A stretch of DNA of 64,000 bases from contig OX485803.1 of assembly GCA_950295325.1 (NCBI GenBank), forward strand, positions 1,054,001 through 1,118,000, written 5' to 3'. Shown here piece after piece: positions 33,951 to 46,742 of the stretch. The stretch is from Polytrichum commune. Taxonomy: Eukaryota; Streptophyta; Polytrichopsida; Polytrichales; Polytrichaceae. The first letter of the stretch is position 1, and every line of letters starts with the position of its first letter. A program made the translations under genes and the position numbers. Under the pieces are notes generated by a model. It was given only the letters and a program-made list of their open reading frames with translations. It searched no databases and was not told the DNA's origin.

Positions 33951-36939
33951 GTTTATATAAGTGTTATTATTTTAAATTCCAAATTCACATAATTGATATT
34001 CATGTAAGTGTTACAAATTGTCTATGCTACCCCTAGTAAGTGTTAAAGTATGAACACCACATAAGTGTTAACTAATATCAAGGGTAGAATGTACCGAGGG
34101 TTTAATATTTAAAAAAAGCCCCCCTATGTATAGATTTATTGTTGCTTCATATTAATTTAAGCTCATTTCACTAATTCGGTGTTTGCGATGTTGATTTAGG
34201 GGTTTATTTATTTTTAAATAACAATCCTTTGGTTCTGAACCGATACTTAGCATTTCAATCTGACCTCACCCTCCTCCTCAATAGGTGTTGTGAACATTTT
34301 TGGGGTGATCACACCCCCTTACATTTCATAACCACGTGCGATAATGGGGTATTGAATAAGGGGATATTTATGCACATCTCAGTATTTTCCCTCCCTATTT
34401 GTAAATAAAAAGCTACTTTGACATATTTTTTAGCGCCCTAAATTTATTTGTAATTATTTAGAGAGGCAAATTTTTGGCACAATTTATTTTATTTTATAAC
34501 TCGTACAAGTATCAAATAGTGGACAAAATACTATAGCGTTGCAAAACCATTTATGTGAGCAACAAACATTCCATATCATTTAAATTATCATTAATTTGGT
34601 TTCAATTAGTAACACCAATCCAAAACCATTCAAAGTACCATTCAAAACATAACCACTAACACTTGGATACTAATTAAAGGGTTACCAATAAACATCGAGA
34701 TAACAAAATATACAATTTGAAATAAACAATTTGTAAACACGGATAGAACAAAACAAGAAATACAATCAGTTGTGTTAAGACATGAAATTTTGCACAACTA
34801 CCTACTCCAGAAAACCAAGGTTGCATTAAAAAAAAAACTAAATACGAAAAATTAAAAACGTTTACTTTAATTATGTTCACAAACACATTCAACTATGGTC
34901 TCATTCAAACCTTATAACAAACAATTACAATGTGAAGGGTTAGGATACAACTCCCTAGACGCACTCTTAGGTCAACTAAGGATTCTCCATCCTGCCCCTT
35001 CATAGTTTCACTGCACTTTGGAGATGCTCCTTCATCAATGAGTGTATACACCTTGATCTTCTTCATTCCCATGCCAAACTATAACCCTGAATTTAGACCT
35101 TGCAAGACCATATCCAAAATCCCAAAATAACTTGTAATCATAAAACCAACAAAGAAGAGACGAACCATGAAAGCTAAACCCTAAACCAAATACATGCGAA
35201 AAAACATTACAAAAGAAGTGGCCACTTTGCACCATCAATCTGCATGAAAGAAGCCCTAGAAAATGCTCAAAAAAGCGTGAGCTTAACGATCGAGGATTGA
35301 GGTTGTGTCAAAACCAAAACCAATCGCAGAAAGCGATTGAGGGTGACAGTAGAGGCTGTCATGTTCTAAGCATCTAGCAAGGTCCCACATGTTCAGCGTC
35401 GTTGCAAAACCCAATGGCTATTGAGGAGTGCCAACACATTCCTTCCCCCCAAAAAAATTCCACAACATTTTCCTCCATAATAATGCGCTTGATTCACATT
35501 TGGATAGAAACTACACTCTTCTTCATCCAAGTAGTCAAACCCATAATTATTCTATTGATCCTACTACACACTTTTAGGGGGATCCTATGTCTATGACCTT
35601 TTTTTATAAATTTTATAAATTTTTTTACTGAATACTAAAATGGAGGGATTATACACCACCTTCTTTTACACATAGTTATGTAGGGGACATATTTCCAATG
35701 CTATGGTGGACCTAACAAAATTATAAAATTTACCCTAAACAAATTATATTGACCCTATTTTTTTTTTTATCTCTCGTGGTTTTCTAAATTTCCGATACTC
35801 ACCTCCCCAAGAAATGGCTAAGAGTTAATATATGATCTTGATATGGAAAATCATGAGAAACATTACAAGTCAGATTGTTTGTTTGTGGAATATGAGCAAG
35901 TTTGGAGGAAGCAATCAGTGGAGGTGTTTCTAGGGTGTTCCTTAAAGGTAGGTTTTGGTAATGAGCACCACCTTTACTAGGCATGCGTTCACTTCATAAA
36001 GGAACCCACTTGTTCAATAGATAGCAATACATTACACACTACATTCAATTTGATCACAATACTACAATCTACAAAGTCGATCTTTGATGTCCTATGTTAT
36101 GGATTGGTGATTGGTGTGTCAATACTATCCCCAATTTATTAATGTGGAAATAAGCTCAAGAATGTGACCCACATCAATAATCACAAATGATCGCTCATCC
36201 ATGAGCTATTGATTATGACTAATAACTAACTCAAGTAGGTGAATGACTCAATGCTTTCATGGCTTATCATCCACTCCATAACATTATTCAGCCATGTGGA
36301 TCATTTCCCACATGCCCATGAATTAAAGAAATTATATTATGTGACCCCCCCAAATAAAAGTAGTAATTATATTCGATTACTGTGCATACATTCACGCTAA
36401 CACTTAAAAATTTGGGTGGAGTTATATTCCCAACACTATTTACAGGAAGCATTATTCATCGCAACAATATTCACCAAAAATATGACTCATAACGACATTA
36501 TCCATTGAAAGTACCCGCTTTATTCACAATATTCATACCATTAATGCCGGCATCAATTTCTTCGGATGAAGATAAGACAATGAAGGCCCATGTCATGTGC
36601 TAAATATAGAAAAAACATAGCCGTAGGGCTAAATAATGTTATGTCTCCTCTCATTGGTTACAGTGCCCATAATCTATTTAGCTTATGGACAAACAATTGA
36701 CGGATGTGGGACCCACAAACTTGGGAAGGGCACTTTTGCTATAATAACCCTTGGCTCATATAATGTGTAGGGGTGACTAACACATTTACATCCTTGGATG
36801 TTTATCATGGATGAACATATACATATAGTAATCCAAAATATGGAAGTCTCCTCTATTGTGAGCAAATGAGACAATGTCATCCACAAACAATTCAAGAATG
36901 TGCTATCAAAAGTATGGGCTACTTTTGGCCAAGCAAACT
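33951..36939. other. Gene-free AT-rich interval
   Basis: No gene is supported. Frames of 60-72 codons are scattered and without motifs. The sequence around 34240-34300 (aataggtgttgtgaacat) shares a short stretch with 22240-22260, pointing to a dispersed repeat. Confidence 0.35.
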
Positions 36940-37671
36940 AAAGTCTAACCTCGTTAATGCGACACCCTCGATATTAGGACACATTCTTGTGAGACCAAAC
37001 CTTTTAGTTCAAAACTCCCTCTTTTATACGACCACAACACTCGATAATGCAACATTTTAGAATCCCCTTTTTGTCATATTGAAGAGGTAATTAATGCTAA
37101 GCTTCCTTTCATCTATGTTATGAACTTCTAAGATACATCCATTTTCACTTGGGAACTTCTCTTATCGTTGGGAACTTAATGAGAATTAGGGTTACTAGTG
37201 TAGACCTTCATCTTGATGTTGATCTAGATTCAATAAATGTGGATGATGTTGCTCCACCTACACTATAGCTTAGTGATGCTAAACATCATGCATTATTGTT
37301 GTCTAGTTTCTAAACTCTTTATATTTTGGTGTTAATGAAATTATTAATTTTCAAAAGTTAGTAGAGAATTTATAAAAGATGACAATTGCTAACTTGGGTA
37401 GGCAACACTAGAGATCTTTGGACTCTTATTTCAAGAGTTCTTGAGAATAATTATATTTGTTTAAGGTTCTAAGTTTTTATTTCATACCGTATATATTGCT
37501 TAAACTTGTTGTATATATTTTTAAGTTCATATTACTTATGTTTCACATTTCCTCAATAATACGACAACTTTACGCCATTTGTCATATTAATGAGAAGATG
37601 ACACCTCCATAATACGCCTTTTTTTTTGTGTGTGTTTCCCAAACGTGTCATACTAAAGAGGGAGAATAGTA
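36940..37671 (+). mobile_element. Pogo-like element relic, short derivative
   Basis: The left end (taaagtctaacctcgttaat, repeating acctcgataatacgac-like motifs) and right end (complement of tactattctccctctttag) match those of the larger relic at 56475-58363. Within it, at about 37170-37430, the plus strand retains a broken transposase C-terminus, ending in a recognisable IANLGRQ-type motif followed by SLDSYF-like coding. The core domain is missing. Boundaries are approximate. Confidence 0.65.
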
Positions 37672-39462
37672 CACCAATACCAAACAACAAGTTCAAACTT
37701 CAGCTCACCCCAAAATCTTTCCGGGGCAATTTCTTCCATGCTTCCACAAAGGCTCCGTTGACTTTTACCATCAAAGTTGAGTTTGTAAGCAAAGATTCTC
37801 TTCCAATTCGATACCGTCAATAATTTGGACCAGCCCTTATTATTGGTTTTTATTTTTACTTTTATTTTTATTTTTTTGGGAAAGTAGTAGGTTGGCTACA
37901 CGTTGAATTATGAAGCAATCAAGGTGGCAAGCTTGAGATTTTTTTGTACAGTTTAGGGTGGCTACATTTAGATGAATTGAAGGGCATGAAGGCAAAACGC
38001 CTTTTATTGCATCACGGAACACTGTGATCATCATAAGGTTAATGGGCTCACATTCATGCTGGTACCGAGATACGGGCGTTATTTTTTCTTTCTTTTCTTT
38101 TCTTTTCTGAATTGAAGGGAGTATTTGGCAATTGCACAGAATCTATGTGTCCATGTGGGTGGCGACTTCTAATTGGCTACATAAAAGAATCACACTAGCC
38201 CCTTAAACCTCTAGAGGTTTCCAAGTTCAACTAGTTTGCAAATGTACGAGTGAATCAAGATGCACATATCATGCATTTCAAGCACTTAGCAACATCTTAG
38301 GCCTCCAACCCTTTAAAACATCAATGTGCACCCAAATTGAACCAATTTGCACACATATAAGATGATAAGTGTATGATAACATCATACACTTGAAGTACCT
38401 AATGCATTCCTACATTTAAAAAGATTCAATTAACCTTCTTAAATAAGAGAACACATTTACAATGAACATCATTGCTTAAAAAGACCACTCATGTAATCAT
38501 ACATACAAGTACCAATAGGTAGGGAGGGAGGTTGGCCTTTGCATTGACATAATTGCATCCAAAGGTGTAATTGTGGTTCCAAAATATCATGCTACTAGCA
38601 TGTATCAAAATGTCCTACTATTCAAATTCAACTCCCAATTCCACACTATTGGATCACCACTCCCTTCCATGAATAAAAAACCTCGTCATAAGAGGAATTG
38701 ACAAGGTTGAATTGCCTTTGGGAATATATACCCACTACAAGTCCCAAATGGGGATCTCTGTAAGCCACCTTCAAGCATCACCAATATGCTCCACTCTGAA
38801 ACTTGAAATTTGATTCACAAGATTCTTAAACTCCACTACAATCAAAAGGTGGCGCCATTAATCGGCACTACATGACCAAAGAGTCTACAAGGTACAAGCT
38901 AAGAGAGCAAGAGGTTGGTGACCAAAAGGGTGAAGAATGAGGGAGAAAAACTTGGATATGTTTGAAACTTAGTGTACCCACTTACATGACTTGAGTGGAA
39001 GCTAAGTGGGATGCCAAGTGTACACTTAGAGGAAGGTCTCTCCAAAGTTGACCTACCACAAATAGAATGTAAAGACATGTCCAAATTTCAATGTGTTATT
39101 TAAGATAATCCCCCACCCCCACCCCCACATCCTTTTATGTTTTAGGTTTTATGGTAGGGCATCATGAAATTTGATAGTGCATTTACGAAATCTAATTAAT
39201 CACAATCATCGATTCTAGAGAAGGCATGGAATGCGGCCTTTGTCTTTGCCTTGGTTCCATGTCTGCCACCTCCGTGATCACCTTTTTGCACTTGTTTGGT
39301 TCTTCGGTCCCTCTTTTGTCACATGTTTATTTTGAGAAAGAATCTTTGGCATGTGGTTTTTTTTTGAATCTCTTGAGTTGTTTTTATGGCAAGAACGGCT
39401 CGGAATAGTGGGGTGACACCCTCACCACCACCACCACCACACCTTTTATTGTATATAGATTA
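37672..39462. other. Intergenic with a partial duplicated segment
   Basis: No gene is seen. 38975-39065 (gtacccacttacatgacttg...gggatgccaagtg) is repeated in diverged form at 40006-40098, on the far side of family A copy 4. A (CACCAC)n run lies near 39420-39440. Confidence 0.35.
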
Positions 39463-39999
39463 AGGCCCACCTCCATCCGGATTTACCAAATAACCAAAGG
39501 TGTTCCTAAAAACCAGGTAAAACTCTCTCTCATTTATGGTGGAGGCACCTTGACTATCGCAGTGAACCTACAAGACCCTGCTCCAAAGATTTTCGAGTAG
39601 GTTGTAGTTAAGTAAGTAGCTTTAACACATGTTCATTGTTTTATTTACCAAGCAATGACATGTTGGATAAATTTTAAAGCAATGCCAAATGCCTTACCAC
39701 TCATCTACTTTACCACTGGTTTTTGTTAATGGAGCTCCTCGCGCCCTCATAGCTAAAACTAAGAGAAACCAATCACAAGGGCTAGAGGTGACACTTTTAA
39801 AGGTCCTACATTCTTGCCTTATTTCTAGGTGCTGATGGGAGGGCCAGTGCTTGAGGTTTAAAACCTTTGCTTTTAAACCATGGCACGTTCTTTGCCAACC
39901 ATGCTCGGGGCTAGATAGGATTGATGGTGTGGAGGCCATGTTCTAAAATGATCTTTTGGGCTAAGTTTGTTTATGTTGAAGTCAGGTGGGAAGGGGGCA
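39463..39999. mobile_element. PIF/Harbinger-like MITE, family A copy 4
   Basis: Body matches copy 3 (same orientation). The left end is diverged (AGGCCCACCTCCATCC); the right end is the complement of TGCCCCCTTCCCACCTGAC. A perfect TTA duplication flanks it (39460-39462 and 40000-40002). The 81-codon minus-strand frame inside resembles a frame in copy 1 only because the repeat DNA is conserved. Confidence 0.75.
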
Positions 40000-40229
40000 T
40001 TAATGTACCCACTTATAACATGAGTCTAGTGGAACCCATGTGGTATGCCAAGTGAGCACTTGGAGTCCAAAGTCTCCCAAGAGTTGACCTCCCCACAAAA
40101 AGAACACACAAACACACGCACAAGAATTAAGAAAGAAGAAAAGAGAACCCAAGAGCACAATGGTGGTTGGCCTCCCTTCCATGCACTTGCCTTCCATTCC
40201 TTGCTCCAAAATACAAAAAAGTCAAGTTA

Positions 40230-40528
40230 GGGCCGGTTCACATGGGGTCCCAAGTCCCAAGTCCCAAGTCCCACTCATGGTAGTAGGTCCCAACATGGAG
40301 GCAAAGCCCCAACTTTTGAGCCCCAAGAGACCATTAAAATACGTTAATTATCACTAAAGTTGGATCTTCATTTTATTTTAAAATATTCACATGACTTGTG
40401 TTGAGAGTTGGGTCTGGATGTTTCCTAGACCCAACTCTCAACACAAGTCCCGAGCCTCACCTCCAAAAAGTGTTGCCATGTGGACATTCATGTCATACTT
40501 GGGACTTAGGACCCGTGTGAACCGGCCC
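40230..40528. mobile_element. Tourist-like MITE, family C copy 1
   Basis: TIRs GGGCCGGTTCACA and complement, 299 bp, with a perfect TTA duplication (40227-40229 and 40529-40531). Subterminal repeats of gtcccaa. The centre is a hairpin with arms of about 24 bp (gacttgtgttgagagttggg and complement, 40393-40450). Confidence 0.85.
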
Positions 40529-41280
40529 TTATTAGACTACTTGAGAAATGAGACTTCTGGAGAAAGAGAAGAAGACTCACAGCTTGTCGACCACGCTATG
40601 CATGATGGTCATTACGTATGTAACTTAGCCTATCTCATCAATGCACATGGCTGCTTCCCTCTCCCTTTCCCTCGCTTGCTTCCTCCGAACTTCCATTTAT
40701 ACCTTTTCATCTCGAGCCAGCATCCTCACGCACGGCTTTACAACAACTTCGAAGTCAAAACCCTCTCTCCAATCAATCATTCCCATCGATCATCTTGCTG
40801 CGCAAAACTTTGGGTTGGGTGCAGTGGTGGTTCCCAATTTGCAGGATCGTTGATGTCCTTTTCCTTGTTGTCACATCCATACAACATCCTCACACATCGG
40901 CCTGTGATTGCAAACCTTGGGCTGCAATCCTGTTTTGACGAGTTGGGCGCGACGCCTTCGTAGGGATCGGCGGGCTGTGAACGATTTTTTTGGAGATTTT
41001 GGGAGGATTTGGGATTTTTTGCATATTTTTGCGGAGGTGAGGGGTGTTTTTGGTGTTGGAAACTTTGTGGGTTTTTTAATTTCGTGCGGTGTCTAGGTAG
41101 TCTTGAGGTGGAGGAATTTTTTGGGGAAATTTCAGCAGACATTGGGCTTGTGAGGATGGGAATCTGAGGCGATGATATTTTTGCTCTGTAACGTTGCGCT
41201 TTGAATTGCACTGTTACAATGGTTCAGTTTTTGTTTTTTTAAGAAAAATGTTTCTCCTCCTCGATCCCAGGCGCCTCTAG

Positions 41281-41324
<44 letters not shown>

Positions 41325-41700
41325 TGATTGATTGATTGCGGTTCGTGAATTTTCTGCTCATCGATTTCCACTTGAATTTAATATCGCTATCTCTGCCTCT
41401 GTTTTACCGACACAAATTGATGAGGTACTGGGACTTGGGCATGGTTGATTTCATGTAGAGCCCATCTGAAATTTAGTGCTCATGTTGAGATTTCAAGCAA
41501 TGAACTGGCTAATGAGCTACACCAAGGTGTCGAATCCCAGGCATCAACAAATGATTATGCAAACCTTCTCTTCTTTTCATGACCGATTTGTGTGGTTGTA
41601 ATTTGCAGTCGAAGAAGAAGAAGAAGAAGAAGAAGAGCATATAACGAAATCGACCCAGCGGTGAACGTTGCAGCAGCAAGCGCATGAGTGGGTGAAGAAG
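40529..41700. other. Upstream region of the ARF gene
   Basis: Contains a 70-codon frame at 40641-40853 whose start (MHMAASLSLSLACFLRTS) looks like a transit or signal peptide, but no downstream exon was found. The long frames 40391-40963 and 40777-41211 overlap the MITE or each other. A (GATA)n/(GATT)n run lies at 41280-41338. An acceptor-like tttgcag at about 41609, followed by (AAG)n to 41637, suggests a 5' UTR intron of the ARF gene. Confidence 0.35.
41280..41338. repeat. (GATA)n-(GATT)n microsatellite
   Basis: About eleven GATA units followed by three or four GATT units. Located about 360 bp upstream of the ARF start codon. Confidence 0.95.
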
Positions 41701-43873
41701 ATGGGGCAATTCTTTGGAAAATTGTTGTCGAGTATTTCGTGGGGTACAAAGAACTATGGCATTCTCATGGTCGGCCTTGATAACGCAGGTGCCACCTATT
41801 TCTGGACACATCCAACTTGTTTAGTAGGATGCTTTGTGAAAACATTGTGATATTCATTCTTATGTGGAGTAATCTTTTGATGATCTCATTCCAGATTAAT
41901 TGCACTCAAGGCAGAAACTCTAGATTGCTGGAAAGGGGACAGCATAATTTGCTTGTCTCATTTTAGGGTTTTCTGTGTCTCCCCATGAAATCTTGTCCAT
42001 GGACCACATGGATAAGTTTCGATCTATATTTTGGCAAGTCGGTTGTATGTTGGTGCTGGACATTTATATTGCAGTCCTCAGAAATATCTCATGGGGAAGT
42101 CGGTAAATCTGTGCTACTGTCCTGTGGGATATGTTTCCTCAGGCACTTTGACACAGGAGAAAATTAGGCAGCAATTTGTTACAGGAGAAATGACATGAAC
42201 CAGAAGTATGAAGTTAGTGCACTGCAATCTAAGGCAGGGAATTAAACTTGCAAATCTTGTCAACAAAGTTGAGTGAACAGGAGCTGTCGTGAATATCCAT
42301 AACTTTTTTTCCTGATGAATTTTGTGTTATCCTGCTTAGGTAAGACAACAATCCTGTATAAAATGAAAATGGGAGAGCTGGTCACCACGATACCAACAAT
42401 TGGATTCAACGTGGAGTCAATTCAGTACCAGAACGTGAGCTTCACTGTGTGGGATGTGGGAGGCCAGGATAAGATTCGACCACTCTGGCGCCATTATTTT
42501 GACAACACACAGGTCTGTCACTCTGTCAAGCCTGCTTTGGTTTTCTTGTTGGCCTTACCTCTTCTCTTGATCTACGCCTTTGGTCACTCATCACCTTTCT
42601 GTGGCAAGGGTTATTATAATTTCATTGATCTGGCTGTCATTGAACAATTAGTATAATGCTAAATTTGCAACTTTTTTGCAGTTCCCTGAGAGTTGTGCTT
42701 TTTTAGAACTGTCATAACAAGTGTAGCTGTATTGGGGCCGTTATACAATATGAGGGGTAAGATTTTGTATTGTTGGGTTCTTCAATTTGAGGGTGAAGAG
42801 GGTTGCAGCCTACAGTTATGGGCTCAAAGAGTATGAACTAGGTAAAAGGGTGGCTTAAACCCAAGGCCTTAACAGGGATCCCATGGGAACTCCAAGGTTA
42901 AGCTGCGTAAGGCCGATATAAGACTTCCGCTGCACCCTACCACCTATGGTCCACCCAATCATAGTGGGAGTAGCCGGGTGAATTGGATGATTTCAACCAT
43001 GTGGGAACATAGGGGTTTGCTGTTGGGGGAGATAGGTGTTGGTTGGCTAGTTTGGGCCCGTTCAAGGTGTTCATCTTTGAAAGGAGGCAATGGGTCTTCG
43101 TGGGCCCTCTTATTCTTATAATGCATGTTTTGGGATGACATATAGACTTGGACCAACTCAAAATGAAGCAACACCATAATTCATGGCAGTGGCAATATTG
43201 GAGTCGTCTTTTTGTTGGAAACGAATTAGGTAATTGATGCAAGTAGCCTTGCCATGTGCTGTAGTAGGCCCTACCTTGCTGTAACCACACGTGTCCATTA
43301 CCGAACATAGTGGTTAGGCCATGGTAGGGTCATCTATTATAGGTGATTATGTACCTCGTATCCAAACAAGTCAGCAAAAGTTGCTTGGCCTCACTATTAC
43401 GGAACCCCAATTTTCAGGGCTTACCTAGCATCTGACATATTTTCGTCTTTGAAGACACAGATATTCACACATTTTAGGATTGAAAGTGCACAGGCCAACC
43501 TAGAAGTACTGTCAAGGCAAGTCTTTACATCCACCACTAACTTTATCCTGGTTTACTTGTTTCCTCACATGTGCAGGGTTTAATTTTTGTGGTAGACAGC
43601 AATGACAAGGATAGAATTGCAGAAGCAAGAGACGAGCTTCACAAGCTTCTACAGAATTCTGAACTGAGTAAAGCCAAAGTACTGGTGTTTGCTAACAAAC
43701 AGGACCTGTCGAATGTGCTGAGCCCCACAGAGGTGACTGAGAAACTCTACCTTGGACGATTGGCACAGAAGGTGTGGTATGTGCAAGCTTGCAGTGCCAC
43801 GACTGGTGAGGGCCTTCATGAAGGGCTGGACTGGCTCGCCGCTGCACTTAAGGAAAAGAATGGAGCCAAATGA
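41701..43873 (+). CDS. ARF-family small GTPase
   Basis: A 185-aa protein from exons 41701-41788, 42340-42512 and 43577-43873 (phases 1 and 0). ARF GTPases recruit coat proteins and lipid-modifying enzymes to Golgi and endosomal membranes. Visible features are Gly2 for myristoylation in [10 protein letters not shown]-loop GLDNAGKT, split by intron 1; switch I with TTIPTIGFN; switch [29 protein letters not shown]; guanine specificity motif NKQD; and SATTGEGL near the C-terminus. It is close to ARF1 in the switch regions but diverged in the C-terminal half ([15 protein letters not shown]) and has an unusual N-terminal helix ([11 protein letters not shown]) where ARF1 is basic. I therefore do not assign a subclass. 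The first donor, GTGCCA, is weak but is required for the P-loop. Confidence 0.93.
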
Positions 43874-44992
43874 ATTCACCTAATTGACCCAACCGAATCG
43901 GATTGCCTCAATTTATCATGAAGATTATTAATTGGCAATGCTCCCACAGGGTACTGAGAAGACCACAAAATTATCTGGCTGCAAGCAGGGTTCAGTACTC
44001 TTCTCAGAACATCTGAAGGATCATGATATACCTATTCTCGGAGTTCTCTCAACAATAATACCTCAGCATTGACATACATACCTGGTGTTAAACTTCTGCC
44101 ACAAGTGTGGGGTCGTGCAAGCTGAGAGGTTAAGAGGTTAACTCTTGGGGCAGGGTGAGTTGTTGTCATTTCAAACCCACAATTTCGGTATTTATTGATC
44201 AAAGATGGAAGGAACACCCTGATCCATTGCTGTTGTAGAATGGTATCGATTGCGCTCATAATCATGAGTGGATGCAATTTGCTAAAGCGGGCATTTTGCA
44301 TGTAGCAGGAAACTAGATATTAGTCTGCACAAAGATGAGGCTGCCTGTTAGACTGGAACATTCTTCTCTGCAGTTGTATGAATTTCAATGGTGCAGCTCA
44401 AACCAATAGAACACTAGATGGGCAGGTAAAAGTGTGGGCACTCCGGATGCTTTGAAGTATGCAAGAGGTCCTTTTTTGGCATGCCAAATTCCTGATTTAG
44501 AGAAACACTGGTTCCCTTGAAGAGTTGCATGGACTTATCCTATGTTTTGCAGAACGAGTGAACGGCCTGTGAGAGCTCTGGACATAAGTGAACTTTTGTC
44601 ACTGGATAGGATATCACATGTACATTATGAAGATTATGTGTCTGGAGAATCTGAACATTGGCAGTTTTGCTTAGTCAATAAAGCTTCTATATTGATATAG
44701 TTTCCTTGTCTACTTCTATATTTGGGCATTAGGTCTTTGGAGGGAGGGATTACTTCAGTTTGGCTACTACGTTCTTATTTGAGAAAAGTCCTTGAGTGCT
44801 TGTTTTCTTTATTCAATCAATCCTATCTGGAATGGCTTCACCTTTTGATTGAAAACACCTTGTCAAGAACTTAGCATTTTGTTTTGAATTATATTTAGAT
44901 TCTTCTCTAAATGGGTCAGAAGCCAGCATCTTGTCTCAAAAGAGTCAAGTGAGGTACACATTATGCTGATCACATTGATTGTATGTTTCATC
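43874..44992. other. ARF 3' UTR and intergenic sequence
   Basis: The first several hundred bases, up to about 44700, have mixed composition compatible with a long 3' UTR. The 89-codon antisense frame 44032-44301 has no motif. Nothing else is recognised. Confidence 0.35.
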
Positions 44993-45217
44993 TAGTGCCC
45001 GGGAAGTTTTTGGGCATAGTCGGTGAAGATCCTAGTGATTCTAAATCCAACCGGTTACATGTTGACATCCTCTGGTTTTGCTTCATTCATTTGAGGTATA
45101 TTCTATAGATTCCTCTAAAATGATTGGTAATTCTCCTGAAGTCTCCAACCTCAACCAGTTATTTCTCAAACTCAACCAGTTCATCTGTAACTAACTGCCA
45201 GTTCTCCCTGAGCCCTG
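44993..45217. mobile_element. hAT-like MITE, family B copy 3
   Basis: A 225-bp uninterrupted copy beginning tagtgcccgggaagtttttg and ending ccctgagccctg. It serves as the reference for the interrupted copies. The flanking octamers GTTTCATC and GTTCAATT agree at five of eight positions, so its TSD is decayed. Confidence 0.75.
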
Positions 45218-46742
45218 GTTCAATTATTGCGGCTCACACTCTTAGTGGTATGAAGCAATGTCTATATGTACACATCAATTCATGTGACAATCTTTCTTGC
45301 ATCTGTCCACAAATCCTCCCTTTTATATTGAATAGGTGCGTGGTCTACTTTGAGAAATTTTGCAGCATATGATGTAACATTCACCATTCATTGAAAGTTG
45401 ATTTGAGCTCGTTGTTTGCAAAAGCTTGTGACGATTTCCATCTAAGTATTGGTGGCCATGAATATTGCAAATACTCCCTAGATGAGAAAATCAAGCCCAG
45501 ATTTTTCCTCATCAGGTTGAGTGATGCAGATATTCAATTTTCATAATTAATAAGCTAAATTTCTTTGTTCTGATCTAACAAATGTGGTATGTACTCAAGT
45601 ATGTCTAGGGATGTGCTAATAATTCGCATTACATGAGCTGCAAAACATTTTGATGTACAGTAGCGTTGCACAGAAGAGTCTACAAGGCAGGGGCGTGTTG
45701 AAAGGAGAGAAGATATAAAAACAAAAGATATGTCCCAAATTTAGTGTATTTGATTCACCTTAATGGTACACTAAACAACTAATTTAGTGTCATTCAAATT
45801 GGCGTGTCATGTTAATTAAGTGAGGCTTCGTGACTTATCATGTAAGTTAGCATCAAGTGTCACATGGCACCGGGCTCTCTAGTTGCCATTTGATAGTGTG
45901 GACCACACTACATCAGATGTTTAGTGTAGTCTCTTGCTAAACTGCGGCAAATTAGTATGATGTTTAACATCATCAACATCATTAATGAGGTGGTAATTTT
46001 ATAAGTGACTAATTTCCCTTTCGGTTGTTGATATTTGCTTAGAAGTAATTCTGAGCAATTCTGTATCTTGTCGGTGAAAACCAGAACATTGAAGAATGTG
46101 GCTCCAAAGATTTTGTTCTCTGAACTACGGATGTCAGGTCATACGAACACAATGTAGGTAGCAGTTTGACATACTGCTAGAGGGGATTAAGTGCTAGTTC
46201 CCTCAATAGCTACTTGGGAAAACGGTTAATGTCACCTTGTCTGACAATATTAACAAAACTTAAAGAAATTTAGAAATTGATGTGCATCATCACCACAAAA
46301 AAACAGAAACTTAGAACTTCCAAGAAAACGAAACGCATAGATGCTTCGCAAGCCTGTCTGGACGCCTTTCAGGCATCTCCAATAAATAGACACACAATTA
46401 TATTACTTGTTATATAACATATTACCGATTAGAGTACACTGACTTGGCACTTCTCCGGTCAACACAAACGCTTCTGATCATGTGGAGTCGCCTCTCAGGT
46501 ATGATGCATCCATCACGGTGAAAATTCCGGAGGCTCTCAGCCACAATCCCAGAGGTGGTCTATTGGAGACAACCTTCACCTAACGATTATTCTATGGTAC
46601 AGAGACTAATTATTGTCAAGTAACAAGATACACCGACCCACGTTACACATAACCTCAGCTTGGCCACAGATCAGAATCATCACATCCTCTCGGGCAAGCA
46701 TGCTTCTGACTTGATTGTCACTTTGATCGAAACACCCTAACC
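45218..46742. other. Intergenic and 3' flank of expansin 1
   Basis: Includes repeated 'tttagtgta/tacactaaa' motifs at 45740-45930 that resemble the ends of family F. The 3' UTR of the expansin should lie just below 46743. No gene is seen. Confidence 0.35.

Noticed and set aside
33755-34036. 93-codon proline-rich frame
   Set aside because: It lies mostly in the right arm of the fold-back element and reflects its GC-rich repeat.
6889-39939. Similar open frames at 6889-7080 and 39694-39939 that look like a conserved protein
   Set aside because: Both are inside family A MITEs and in copies 2 and 3 the frame is broken, so the similarity is repeat DNA and not coding constraint.
40641-40853. 70-codon frame with a transit-peptide-like start
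   Set aside because: No downstream exon or splice donor gave a continuing protein, so it is kept only as a note in the interval description.
40391-40963. 190-codon plus-strand open frame, one of the longest in the window
   Set aside because: Its first third lies in a Tourist-like MITE (40230-40528), there is no domain, and composition changes along its length.
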